A stretch of DNA of 64,000 bases, from the NCBI GenBank assembly GCA_035999765.1, contig CP108521.1:6262001-6326000 (forward strand), in the 5' to 3' direction. The notes under the pieces are model-generated. The model saw only the letters and a list, made by a program, of their open reading frames with translations. It did not search any database and was not told the origin of the DNA. This document shows positions 56,192 to 64,000 of this stretch, piece after piece (the stretch's first letter is position 1; each line of letters starts with the position of its first letter). The DNA comes from Streptomyces sp. NBC_01231. GTDB taxonomy: Bacteria > Actinomycetota > Actinomycetes > Streptomycetales > Streptomycetaceae. The position numbers were made by a program, and so were the translations under genes.

Positions 56192-57276
56192 TGGCGCTCA
56201 CAGTCCCCACCCGCAAGCCCCCCACGGACGAATCCGCCACCCCCGTCTTCTCGGTGGAGGGCCTCTGGAAGGTCTTCGGACCGAAGGCCGACAGCGTCCC
56301 CGCCGACCCGGAGCTCGCCGCCCTGGCGCCCGCCGAGCTGCGTTCCCGTACCGGCTGCACGGCCGCCGTCCGGGACGTCTCCTTCGACGTGCGCAAGGGC
56401 GAGGTCTTCGTCGTCATGGGCCTGTCCGGCTCCGGCAAGTCCACACTGGTGCGCTGCCTGACCCGGCTGATCGAGCCGACTGCCGGCACGATCGCCATCG
56501 ACGGCGAGGACGTCCGCGCCATGGACCGGTCCCGGCTGCGCGAGCTGCGCCGCCACCGCGCCGCGATGGTCTTCCAGCACTTCGGCCTGCTCCCGCACCG
56601 CACGGTCCTCGACAACGTGGCCTACGGCCTGGAGATCCAGGGCGTCAGCCGGGCCGAGCGCCGGGCCCGCGCCCAGGACATCGTCGCCAAGGTCGGCCTG
56701 GAGGGCATGGAACAGCGCCGCCCGGGCCAGCTGTCCGGCGGTCAGCAGCAGCGCGTGGGACTGGCCCGCGCCCTCGCCGTCGACCCCGAGGTCCTGCTGT
56801 TCGACGAGCCGTTCAGCGCCCTCGACCCGCTGATCCGGCGCGACATGCAGGAGGAGGTCGTACGGCTGCACCGCGAGGAGGGCCGCACGATGGTCTTCAT
56901 CACCCACGACCTCAGCGAGGCGCTCAAGCTGGGCGACCGCATCGCCCTGATGCGTGACGGCCAGGTGGTGCAGCTTGGCACCCCGGAGGAGATCGTGGGC
57001 TCCCCGGCCGACGACTACGTACGCGAGTTCGTCCGGGACGTTCCGCGCGAGCAGGTCATGACGGCCCGTACGGCCATGCGCCCCGGGGACTGCGGCAACG
57101 CGGAGCACCCGAGCGCGATCGCCGCGGACGCGGTGGTCGCCGAGGCCATCAGGGTCGTCTCCCGCAGCCACAAGCCGGCCTGCGTCGTGGAGGACGGCCG
57201 GTGTCTGGGGGTCGTCGACAACGAACGGCTCCTGGACGTCGTGGCCGGAACGGAGCTCCGCAAGGAGGCGATCTGA
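56191..57276 (+). CDS. Glycine betaine/proline ABC importer, ATP-binding subunit
   Basis: Protein of 361 residues. Walker [10 protein letters not shown], signature LSGGQQQRV, Walker [14 protein letters not shown] and the switch His in FITHDLSE are all present. The N-terminus has a ~25-residue insertion ([19 protein letters not shown]) seen in OpuA/ProV-type proteins. A short CBS-like tail (about 300-361, [19 protein letters not shown]) is smaller than in ProV and may sense ionic strength less strongly. ATG overlaps the betA stop, and the permease starts two bases after the stop. Confidence 0.93.
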   Translation: MALTVPTRKPPTDESATPVFSVEGLWKVFGPKADSVPADPELAALAPAELRSRTGCTAAVRDVSFDVRKGEVFVVMGLSGSGKSTLVRCLTRLIEPTAGTIAIDGEDVRAMDRSRLRELRRHRAAMVFQHFGLLPHRTVLDNVAYGLEIQGVSRAERRARAQDIVAKVGLEGMEQRRPGQLSGGQQQRVGLARALAVDPEVLLFDEPFSALDPLIRRDMQEEVVRLHREEGRTMVFITHDLSEALKLGDRIALMRDGQVVQLGTPEEIVGSPADDYVREFVRDVPREQVMTARTAMRPGDCGNAEHPSAIAADAVVAEAIRVVSRSHKPACVVEDGRCLGVVDNERLLDVVAGTELRKEAI

Positions 57277-57277
57277 C

Positions 57278-59224
57278 ATGGCAACGGTCACCGCACCCGC
57301 CCCCCGGGTCTCCCTGCTCGGCATCTTCAAACGACGCGCCGTCGCCAAGCTCGCCCTGCTGGCCCTCGCCGCCGCGATCCTCGTGCCGCTGGCGAACGCC
57401 CGCTGGGCCAGCGGCAGTTGGCCCGGCGCGCTCACCGTCGACCTCACCGAGCCGCTGACGAAGACCAGCGACTGGATCATCGACAACCGGGACAGCCACC
57501 CACTGTTCCTCTACTTCTTCGGCTACGTCAGCAACGCGGTCGTGCTGTCCGTACGCGCCGTGTACCTGGTGCTGCTCGGCGCCGGCTGGGCCGGGGTCAC
57601 CGCGATCGCCGGGCTCGTCGCCTGGCGGGTCGCCGGAGTGAAACTGGCCGCCGGCACCGCCGCCGCGTTCCTGGCCTGCGGCCTGCTCGGCATGTGGGTG
57701 CCGACCATGCAGACGCTCGCCCTGATGGTCGTGGCGGTCCTCGCCTCGGTCCTCGTGGGCGCGGTACTGGGTCTCGCCGCCGGGCTGTCCGACCGGATGG
57801 ACCGCGTCCTGCGCCCGGTCCTGGACACCATGCAGGTGCTGCCCGCCTTCGCCTACCTCCTCCCGGTGGTCCTGGTCTTCGGCATCGGCGTCCCCGCGGC
57901 CGTCCTGGCCACCGTCGTCTACGCCGCCCCGCCCATGGCACGCCTCACCTCGCTCGGCCTGCGCGGCGCCGACAAGGGGGTGCTGGAGGCGGTCGAGTCG
58001 CTGGGCTCCACCGCCCGCCAGCGCCTGCTGACCGCCCGCCTCCCGCTGGCCCGCAAGGAACTCCTGCTCGGCCTCAACCAGACGATCATGATGGCGCTGT
58101 CCATGGCCGTCATCGCGTCGGTGATCGGCGCCGGCGGCCTCGGTGACCGTGTCTACCAGGCGCTCGCGTCCGTCGACGTGGGCGCGGCCCTCGCGGCCGG
58201 CATCCCGATCGTGGTCCTCGCCGTCGTCCTGGACCGGATCACGGGTGCGGCGGGGGAGCGGTCGGACGACGCCGAGCGGTCGGGCCGCGCGGGATGGGTG
58301 TACGCGCTCGTCGCCGCCGTCGCGGTCGCCGTGGCCGGGCGGCTGCTGGGCCGTCTCGACTGGCCCGACGCCTGGACGCTCAACATCGCCGAGCCGGTCA
58401 ACCGGGCCGTCGACTGGATGACCGCGCACCTGTACTCCGGGGTCCCCGTGGTCGGCGGCACCGCCGACTGGGCGGGCCACTTCACGACCTGGGTCCTCGA
58501 CCCGGTCCGGGACGGCCTGCAGGGCCTGCCGTGGTGGTCGGTGCTGCTCATCGTCGCCGCGCTGGCCTGGGTGATCGGCACCTGGCAGACCGCGCTCACC
58601 GCGGTCCTCGCGATGGCCGCGATCGGTGTGCTCGGAGTGTGGAAGCCGTCCCTGGACACGCTGTCCCAGGTACTGGCGGCGGTCGCCGTCACCCTCGTGC
58701 TGGGGTTCGCGACCGGTGTCGCGGCGGCCCGCAGCGAGCGCTTCGAGCGGCTGCTGCGGCCCGTCCTGGACGTCTGCCAGACGATGCCGCAGTTCGTGTA
58801 CCTGATCCCGGTCGTCGCCCTGTTCGGCGTCGGCCGTGCCCCCGCCGTCGCGGCGGCGGTGGTCTACGCCCTGCCCGCCGTCGTCCGCATCACCGCCCAG
58901 GGGCTGCGTCAGGTCGACCCGGCCGCGATGGAGGCGGCGCGCTCGCTGGGCGCCAGCCGCGGCCAGCAACTGCGCCAGGTGCAACTCCCGCTGGCCCGGC
59001 GGTCCCTGCTGCTCGCCGTCAACCAGGGCGTGGTCCTGGTCCTCGCCGTCGTCATCATCGGCGGCCTGGTCGGCGGTGGCGCCCTCGGCTACGAGGTCGT
59101 CTTCGGCCTCGCCCAGGGCGACCTCGCGACCGGCCTGGTGGCCGGCGCGGCCATCGTCTGCCTCGGCCTGATGCTCGACCGGGTGACCCAGCCGACGGAA
59201 CGCCGCACCAAGAAGGGAGCGTGA
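57278..59224 (+). CDS. Fused two-domain ABC permease for glycine betaine
   Basis: Protein of 648 residues consisting of two ProW-type permease halves in one chain. Each half carries an EAA-like loop: LEAVESLGSTARQRLLTARLPLA (in pieces, near 232-255) and AMEAARSLGASRGQQL (near 548-562), followed by NQTIMMALSMAVIASVIGAG and NQGVVLVLAVVIIGGLVGGG. Standard OpuAB/ProW is one half that acts as a dimer, so this is a duplication-fusion. Long periplasm-side loops separate the helices. It starts two bases after the ATPase stop and the binding protein starts two bases after its own stop. Confidence 0.9.
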   Translation: MATVTAPAPRVSLLGIFKRRAVAKLALLALAAAILVPLANARWASGSWPGALTVDLTEPLTKTSDWIIDNRDSHPLFLYFFGYVSNAVVLSVRAVYLVLLGAGWAGVTAIAGLVAWRVAGVKLAAGTAAAFLACGLLGMWVPTMQTLALMVVAVLASVLVGAVLGLAAGLSDRMDRVLRPVLDTMQVLPAFAYLLPVVLVFGIGVPAAVLATVVYAAPPMARLTSLGLRGADKGVLEAVESLGSTARQRLLTARLPLARKELLLGLNQTIMMALSMAVIASVIGAGGLGDRVYQALASVDVGAALAAGIPIVVLAVVLDRITGAAGERSDDAERSGRAGWVYALVAAVAVAVAGRLLGRLDWPDAWTLNIAEPVNRAVDWMTAHLYSGVPVVGGTADWAGHFTTWVLDPVRDGLQGLPWWSVLLIVAALAWVIGTWQTALTAVLAMAAIGVLGVWKPSLDTLSQVLAAVAVTLVLGFATGVAAARSERFERLLRPVLDVCQTMPQFVYLIPVVALFGVGRAPAVAAAVVYALPAVVRITAQGLRQVDPAAMEAARSLGASRGQQLRQVQLPLARRSLLLAVNQGVVLVLAVVIIGGLVGGGALGYEVVFGLAQGDLATGLVAGAAIVCLGLMLDRVTQPTERRTKKGA

Positions 59225-59225
59225 C

Positions 59226-60179
59226 ATGCGACTTCGTACGACTGCCGTAGTGGGCTCCCTGTTGCTGGTGACCGTGACCGGCTGCGGCGCCGCCGACATG
59301 ACCAAGCAGGCCTCGCCGTTCGCCAACGCCCAGGGCGCCAAGACCGTGACCCTCTCGGTCCAGTCCTGGGTGGGAGCGCAGGCCAACGTGGCCGTGGCCC
59401 AGTACCTGATGGAGCACAAGCTCGGCTACCGCGTCGACACCGTCCAGGTCGACGAGGTGCCCGCCTGGGACGCCCTCAGCCAGGGCCGCGTCGACGCGAT
59501 CATGGAGGACTGGGGCCACCCCGAGCAGGAGCAGCGGTACGTCAAGGACAAGAAGTTGATCACGCCGGGCGGTGAGCTCGGGGTGACCGGACACATCGGC
59601 TGGTACGTCCCGACGTACTTCGCCAAGCAGCACCCGGACGTCACGAACTGGAAGAACCTCAACAAGTACGCCTCGCAGTTCCGTACGCCGGAGAGCGGCG
59701 GCAAGGGCCAGCTGATGGACGGCTCGCCCTCCTACGTCACCAACGACAAGGCGCTGGTGCAGAACCTGAAGCTCGACTACCAGGTCGTCTTCGCCGGTTC
59801 GGAGGCCGCCCAGATCACGCAGATGAGGCAGTTCGCCAAGGAGAAGAAGCCCTTCCTGACGTACTGGTACGCCCCCCAGTGGCTGTTCAAGAAGGTCCCG
59901 ATGACCGAGGTGAAGCTGCCCCCCTACAAGGAGGGCTGCGACGCCGACCCGGCGAAGATCACCTGCGCCTACCCGCACACCCCGCTGCAGAAGTACCTCA
60001 ACACGGACTTCGCGAAGGGCGGCGGGAAGGCGGCGGCCCTGCTGAAGAAGTTCAAGTGGACGACGGAGGACCAGAACGAGGTCTCCCTGATGATCGCCGA
60101 CCAGAAGATGTCGCCCGAGGAGGCCGCGAAGAAGTGGGTGGACAGCCACGAGTCCACCTGGAAGGCGTGGCTGTCCTGA
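59226..60179 (+). CDS. Glycine betaine substrate-binding lipoprotein
   Basis: Protein of 317 residues with the lipobox VTVTGC (Cys about 20), so anchored outside the membrane. The OpuAC-type fold is indicated by VQSWVGAQANVAVAQYLM, VDEVPAWDALSQGRVDAIM, EDWGHPEQ and a tryptophan-rich set (W in VQSW, AW, DW, GWY) expected to form the aromatic cage for quaternary amines. It closes the importer operon; the convergent PEP-mutase-like gene ends six bases downstream with no room for a long terminator. Confidence 0.93.
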   Translation: MRLRTTAVVGSLLLVTVTGCGAADMTKQASPFANAQGAKTVTLSVQSWVGAQANVAVAQYLMEHKLGYRVDTVQVDEVPAWDALSQGRVDAIMEDWGHPEQEQRYVKDKKLITPGGELGVTGHIGWYVPTYFAKQHPDVTNWKNLNKYASQFRTPESGGKGQLMDGSPSYVTNDKALVQNLKLDYQVVFAGSEAAQITQMRQFAKEKKPFLTYWYAPQWLFKKVPMTEVKLPPYKEGCDADPAKITCAYPHTPLQKYLNTDFAKGGGKAAALLKKFKWTTEDQNEVSLMIADQKMSPEEAAKKWVDSHESTWKAWLS

Positions 60180-60185
60180 CCCCGT

Positions 60186-60902
60186 CTACCTCAGCCGCGC
60201 GGCGATCTCCCGCAGCGCCTCGGCGGTCCGCCGCTGAAGCCCCGGCCCGAAGGTGACCCGGGTGGCCCCTCGCACGCCCAGCTCGGCGGGCGAGGGGCCC
60301 TCACCGACCTTCGCGCCCACGTTGACCGGACCCTGGATCCCGGCCCGCAGCAGCGGCAGGACGTGCGGCGGGGCACCGATCGGGTACACACAGTCGGCGC
60401 CCGCGGCGACGTACAACGCGGCCCGCTCGATGGCCCGTCCGGGATCCGCGACCCCGCAGGCGAAGGTGTCGATGCGCGCGTTGACGAAGAGTGAGTCGGC
60501 CGCCGCGGACCGCACCTCGGCCAGCCGGTCGGCGTGCTCGCGCGGGTCCTGGAGGACGCCGTCGACGGAGTCCTCCAGGTTGCACCCGACGGCTCCCGTA
60601 TCCAGGACCCGCTCCACCAGTTCCTCCGGCGACAGCCCGTACCCTCCCTCGACATCCGCCGAGACCGGCACGTCCACGGCCCGGACGATCCGCGCGACGG
60701 CCGCGAACATCTCGTCCGCCGGAGTCTGCCCGTCCGCGTAGCCGAGGGAGGCGGCGACCCCGGCGCTGGGCGTCGCGAGCGCCGGGAACCCGGCCTCGGC
60801 CAGCACCTGGGCGCCGGCCGCGTCCCAGGGCCCCGGCAGGACGAGGGGATCCTCGGGGAGGCGGTTGCGGTGCAGTCTGCGGAACGTCTCGACCTTGCTC
60901 AC
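60186..60902 (-). CDS. Isocitrate lyase/PEP mutase-like protein
   Basis: Protein of 238 residues from GTG 60902, overlapping the upstream CMD gene by four bases. The fold of the PEP mutase/isocitrate lyase superfamily is indicated by LPGPWDAAGAQVLAEAGFPA, VSADVEGGYG (metal-binding Asp/Glu), GCNLEDSVDG, and FVNARIDTF. Members cleave or rearrange 2-oxo acids (such as oxaloacetate hydrolases or methylisocitrate lyases). The Cys that marks true lyases (KKCGH) is not seen, so substrate is unknown. Third gene of a tight minus-strand operon. Confidence 0.85.
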   Translation of the reverse strand: MSKVETFRRLHRNRLPEDPLVLPGPWDAAGAQVLAEAGFPALATPSAGVAASLGYADGQTPADEMFAAVARIVRAVDVPVSADVEGGYGLSPEELVERVLDTGAVGCNLEDSVDGVLQDPREHADRLAEVRSAAADSLFVNARIDTFACGVADPGRAIERAALYVAAGADCVYPIGAPPHVLPLLRAGIQGPVNVGAKVGEGPSPAELGVRGATRVTFGPGLQRRTAEALREIAARLR

Positions 60903-61375
60903 GGCGTGTGGCCTCCCGGCGGGATCCGGCGGCCGACCATCACCCGGTTCCAGTTGTTGATGGCGACGATCAGCCCGACGAGGTGGGCGAGTTCGACATC
61001 GTCGAAGTGCTGGGCGGCCCGGTCGTACACCGCGTCGGGCACGAACCCTCCCTCAGAGCCGAAAGCCTGGGAGGTGCCCCCGGTCAGGACGGTCACCGCT
61101 TCCGTCAGCGCCAGTGCCGCCCGCTCCCGCTCGTCGTAGACCCCCTCGGCCTCCTCCCAGGCGGCCAGCAGATCGAGCTGCCGCTCGCTCACCCCGTGCC
61201 CGCGGGCGATCGTGAGGTGCATGTCGAGGCAGAACGCGCAGTGGTTGAGCTGCGAGGCCCGGATCACCACCAGCTCGGCGAGCGCGGGATCGCCGAGGCC
61301 CTTCTTCGCGGTGGCGCTGAGGGCGGCCATGGCCTGGCCGACCGCCGGGTCCAGCAGCCGGGTCCGCACCGTCAC
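60899..61375 (-). CDS. AhpD/carboxymuconolactone decarboxylase-like protein (paralogue 2)
   Basis: Protein of 158 residues from GTG 61375, overlapping both neighbours by four bases (GTGA). The redox motif is HCAFCLDMH, with two Cys three apart and a downstream His, as in AhpD-type peroxidase reductants. AELVVIRASQLN precedes it and LTEAVTVL follows. The family includes alkylhydroperoxide reductase partners. A second copy lies directly upstream and a third at 63437. Confidence 0.87.
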   Translation of the reverse strand: MTVRTRLLDPAVGQAMAALSATAKKGLGDPALAELVVIRASQLNHCAFCLDMHLTIARGHGVSERQLDLLAAWEEAEGVYDERERAALALTEAVTVLTGGTSQAFGSEGGFVPDAVYDRAAQHFDDVELAHLVGLIVAINNWNRVMVGRRIPPGGHTP

Positions 61376-61914
61376 TTGTGCCGCCCCGGCTGGTAGTGGC
61401 CCGGTGTCATACGGGCGGTCACGCCGAACCGGTTCCAGGCGTTGATCACCGCGATGGCGGAGATCAGCTGGGCCAGTTCGGCCTCCTCGAAGTGCCGGGC
61501 GGCCTTCTCGTACACCGCGTCCGGTACGAAGCCGTCCGTCAGGACCGTCACGGCCTCCGTCAGCTCCAGCGCCGCGAGCTCCTTCTCGGTGTAGAAGTGC
61601 CGTGACTCGTCCCAGGCGCTGAGCTGGACGATCCGCTCGACACTCGCGCCCGCCGCGAGCGCGTCCTTGGTGTGCATGTCGATGCAGAAGGCGCAGTGAT
61701 TGATCTGGGAGGCGCGGATCTTCACCAGCTCGTACAGCGCCGGGTCGAGCCCCTGCCGGGCGGCCATGTCGAGCCGGACCATCACCTTGTAGACGTCGGG
61801 GGCGAGCTTGGCCCACTCCAGGCGCGGGGTGGGCTCGGGGGCGTACTCTCCAGCCGTCGTGCCCTGTGTCCGGTCCTTCGGCGGGTCCTGTCCCGTCTCT
61901 TGAATTGTCGTCAT
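61372..61914 (-). CDS. AhpD/carboxymuconolactone decarboxylase-like protein (paralogue 1)
   Basis: Protein of 180 residues (MTTIQETGQDPPKDRTQGTT). Same family as its neighbour: HCAFCIDMHTKDALAAG redox site, LTEAVTVLTDGFVP, and AIAVINAWNRFGVTARM near the end. Divergent from the MocR/PdxR gene with only 46 bases between starts, so the regulator likely controls this operon. Probable role in peroxide or reactive-electrophile detoxification; inference. Confidence 0.88.
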   Translation of the reverse strand: MTTIQETGQDPPKDRTQGTTAGEYAPEPTPRLEWAKLAPDVYKVMVRLDMAARQGLDPALYELVKIRASQINHCAFCIDMHTKDALAAGASVERIVQLSAWDESRHFYTEKELAALELTEAVTVLTDGFVPDAVYEKAARHFEEAELAQLISAIAVINAWNRFGVTARMTPGHYQPGRHK

Positions 61915-61960
61915 GCCCCGACCCTAGGAGCGAAGCAGCCCAGGCGTATGGTCCATTCCC

Positions 61961-63388
61961 ATGGCGAAACCGTGGGCCACTTTGGGTGTCGACCTGCATC
62001 TGGAGCCGTGCGGACCGCACCTGCGCCGTGGCCTGAGCGACGCGTTGCGGGAGGCGGTCCGCTCCGGCCGGCTGGCCCCCGGCACCCGACTGCCCTCCTC
62101 CCGTGCGCTCGCCGCCGACCTGGGCATCGCCCGCAACACGGTCGCCGACGCGTACGCCGAACTGGTCGCCGAGGGCTGGCTGACCGCCCGGCAGGGCTCG
62201 GGCACACGGGCCGCCGCGGGGGTGGTGCCTCGCACGCCCCCGGGGCAGCGGAAGGGGACGGTCGTACCGTCGAGCGGTGCGGCACGCCGTCCCCGCGAGG
62301 ACGCCCGGTGCGCGTACGACCTGCGTCCCGGCTTCCCCGACCTCGCCTCCTTCCCGCGTACGGAGTGGCTCAAGGCCGCACGCCGCGCCCTGACCGCGGC
62401 CCCGAACGACGCCTTCGGCTACGGCGACCCTCGCGGCCGTGCGGAGCTGCGTGCCGCGCTCGCCGGATACCTGGCCCGGGCGCGGGGAGTGCGCGCCGAC
62501 CCGGAGCGGATCGTGGTGTGCGCCGGGATCTCCCACGGCCTGAAGCTGCTCGGCGCGGTCCTGCGGACGCGCGGGGTCCGCACGGTCGCCGTCGAGTCGT
62601 ACGGCCTCGGCGCACACTGGAGGTTTCTGGGCGGCGCCGGCCTGCGCACCGCCCCGCTGCCCTTCGACCGGTGGGGCACGGACCCCGGGGAGGCGGCCGA
62701 CGCGGGCGCCGTCCTGCTCACCCCCGCCCACCAGTTCCCCATGGGCGTGCCCCTGCACAGCGACCGGCGCGCCGTCGTCGTCGACTGGGCGCGGCGCACC
62801 GGCGGCCTGGTCCTGGAGGACGACTACGACGGCGAGTTCCGCTACGACCGCCAGCCCGTGGGCGCCCTCCAGGACCTGGACCCCGACCGTGTGGTCCACC
62901 TGGGCACCGCGAGCAAGTCCCTCGCCCCGGGCCTGCGACTGGCGTGGATGGTGCTGCCGCCCGGGCTCGCCGAGGAGATCACGGAGGCGAAGGGCCGCAT
63001 CGACACGTGCGGGGTGACGGACCAGTTGACGCTGGCCGAGTTCATCACGTCGGGGGCCTACGACCGTCACGTCCGCTCGGCACGTCTTCGCTACCGCCGC
63101 CGCCGTGACGCCCTGGTGGTCGCGCTCGCCGCCCGCGCCCCCGAGGTGCACGCCACCGGCATCGCGGCCGGCCTGCACGCCGTCCTGCGGCTGCCGCCCG
63201 GCAGCGAGCAGTCGGTCGTCCAGGCGGCCGCCTGGCAGGGCCTGGCGGTCCACGGCCTCGCCCGCTACCGCCACCCCGACGCGATCGACGAGCAGCCCAT
63301 GGACGCTCTCGTCGTCGGGTACGGGACACCGCCGGACCACGCGTGGTCGGGGGCACTGGACGCTTTGTGCGCGACCCTTCCCGGATAA
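61961..63388 (+). CDS. MocR/PdxR-family regulator (GntR HTH fused to PLP-binding domain)
   Basis: Protein of 475 residues. The N-terminal GntR helix-turn-helix (GLSDALREAVRSGRLAPGTRLPSS in parts, then LGIARNTVADAYAELV and GWLTARQGSGT) is followed by an aminotransferase class I-like domain with VLEDDYDGEFRYDR and the PLP lysine in LGTASKSLAPGLR (about 325). MocR/PdxR proteins sense PLP or its adducts and regulate vitamin B6 or neighbouring metabolism genes. It is divergent from the AhpD-like operon and followed 48 bases on by a third AhpD-like gene. Start at ATG 61961 has no strong ribosome site. Confidence 0.9.
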   Translation: MAKPWATLGVDLHLEPCGPHLRRGLSDALREAVRSGRLAPGTRLPSSRALAADLGIARNTVADAYAELVAEGWLTARQGSGTRAAAGVVPRTPPGQRKGTVVPSSGAARRPREDARCAYDLRPGFPDLASFPRTEWLKAARRALTAAPNDAFGYGDPRGRAELRAALAGYLARARGVRADPERIVVCAGISHGLKLLGAVLRTRGVRTVAVESYGLGAHWRFLGGAGLRTAPLPFDRWGTDPGEAADAGAVLLTPAHQFPMGVPLHSDRRAVVVDWARRTGGLVLEDDYDGEFRYDRQPVGALQDLDPDRVVHLGTASKSLAPGLRLAWMVLPPGLAEEITEAKGRIDTCGVTDQLTLAEFITSGAYDRHVRSARLRYRRRRDALVVALAARAPEVHATGIAAGLHAVLRLPPGSEQSVVQAAAWQGLAVHGLARYRHPDAIDEQPMDALVVGYGTPPDHAWSGALDALCATLPG

Positions 63389-63436
63389 TCGCTGGTTTCC
63401 CATTCCGGAGCGCGGTTCGGCGGATAGAGTCGCCCC

Positions 63437-63928
63437 ATGAGTAATATCGATGCGGTATCCCGTGTGGCGCTGAAGAAGATTACCCCCGACGTCTCCGCCG
63501 CAATGGGCGCCCTGCACGGCGCCGCCGTTTCCGCGGCTCAGGACGCAAAGGTCGAACCTGAAATCCTGGAACTGATCAGGATCCGCGCCTCACAGCTCAA
63601 CGGCTGCGCGTTCTGCCTCGACATGCACACCAAGGACGCCCGCGCCCAGGGGGAGACCGAGCAGCGGATCTACGCGCTCAACGCCTGGCGGGAAACCCCC
63701 TTCTTCTCCGGACGCGAGCGCGCCGCGCTGGCGTTGACCGAGGCGGTGACGCTGGTGCACGACGGCCACGTCCCGGACGCGGTCTACGCCGAGGCCGCCA
63801 AGGTCTTCGACGAGGAGCAGATCGCCGCACTGATCTGGGCGGCCACCGTCATCAACGCCTACAACCGGATCGCGATCGCGACCCGTATGGCGCCGGGGGC
63901 TTATCAGCCGGTGCAGAAGAAGAACTGA
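63437..63928 (+). CDS. AhpD/carboxymuconolactone decarboxylase-like protein (paralogue 3)
   Basis: Protein of 163 residues (MSNIDAVSRVALKKITPDVS). Redox motif GCAFCLDMHTKDARAQG, then RAALALTEAVTLVHDGHVP and WAATVINAYNRIAIATRM. It lies 48 bases after the MocR gene in the same direction. Three paralogues around one regulator suggest a regulon for detoxifying peroxides or electrophiles. The remaining 72 bases to the window end hold no gene. Confidence 0.88.
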   Translation: MSNIDAVSRVALKKITPDVSAAMGALHGAAVSAAQDAKVEPEILELIRIRASQLNGCAFCLDMHTKDARAQGETEQRIYALNAWRETPFFSGRERAALALTEAVTLVHDGHVPDAVYAEAAKVFDEEQIAALIWAATVINAYNRIAIATRMAPGAYQPVQKKN

Positions 63929-64000
63929 ATTCGGACGGCTTTTACTGATTCGGGCAGCTTTTATGGCGCCGGGTCGAATGGGATGCAGGAATATGGGCCC

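Overview
The window is high-GC DNA with strong G/C bias at third codon positions, GTG/TTG starts and gene families typical of Streptomyces: ALF-repeat and DUF6350 proteins, a c-di-AMP riboswitch before an NlpC/P60 gene, DUF3017 next to folD, and XRE regulators with a membrane anchor. The order pcrA - M23 peptidase - icmB - sucCD - purNH - folD - mdh - betaine operon looks like conserved core chromosome. Only the first ~2.7 kb differs: visibly AT-richer, foreign in codon use, and carrying a defence-like two-gene unit.

Layout. 1-2633: AT-rich accessory island with a TIR/deoxyribosyltransferase-like P-loop ATPase followed by a small membrane protein (cut by the window edge). 2634-4111: junction zone with a long hairpin, a broken IS481-type transposase, a terminator, and the 3' part of a tRNA-Arg(CCU), which marks an integration scar. 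4112-14025: cell-wall hydrolases (two NlpC/P60, one under a c-di-AMP riboswitch; one M23), pcrA behind a DNA-damage-type promoter, a lipase and icmB. 14022-22542: a conserved cluster (DUF5691, SWIM, MoxR-type AAA, DUF5682, VWA) resembling enterobacterial yehLMPQ, with divergent promoters carrying a RecA-independent DNA-damage motif and two tiny bridging ORFs. 22765-25403: two low-complexity secreted proteins. 25927-34295: sucCD, a sigma-like protein with a membrane tail, DUF6350, and purNH. 34488-36805: small secreted proteins and a lipoprotein, two of them sharing an upstream operator-like motif. 36932-42797: three FHA-protein/Ser-Thr-kinase cassettes in different states of decay. 42930-49139: folD, DUF3017, two XRE-membrane regulators and mdh. 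49353-52837: a three-gene envelope cluster in which two neighbours share an amyloid-like motif. 53023-60179: glycine betaine synthesis (BetB, BetA-type GMC enzyme) and an ABC betaine importer. 60186-63928: a PEP-mutase-like enzyme and three AhpD/carboxymuconolactone decarboxylase-like proteins around a MocR/PdxR regulator.

Functional picture. Central metabolism (sucCD, mdh, purNH, folD) is interleaved with cell-wall remodelling, envelope signalling and osmoprotection. The most unusual signals are the ATPase/membrane-protein unit in the AT-rich island, the damage-promoter-driven AAA-VWA-SWIM cluster, the reciprocally decayed FHA/kinase cassettes, and the gene pair sharing an amyloid-like motif. 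Everything here was read by eye; family assignments come from motif recognition and no database was searched.
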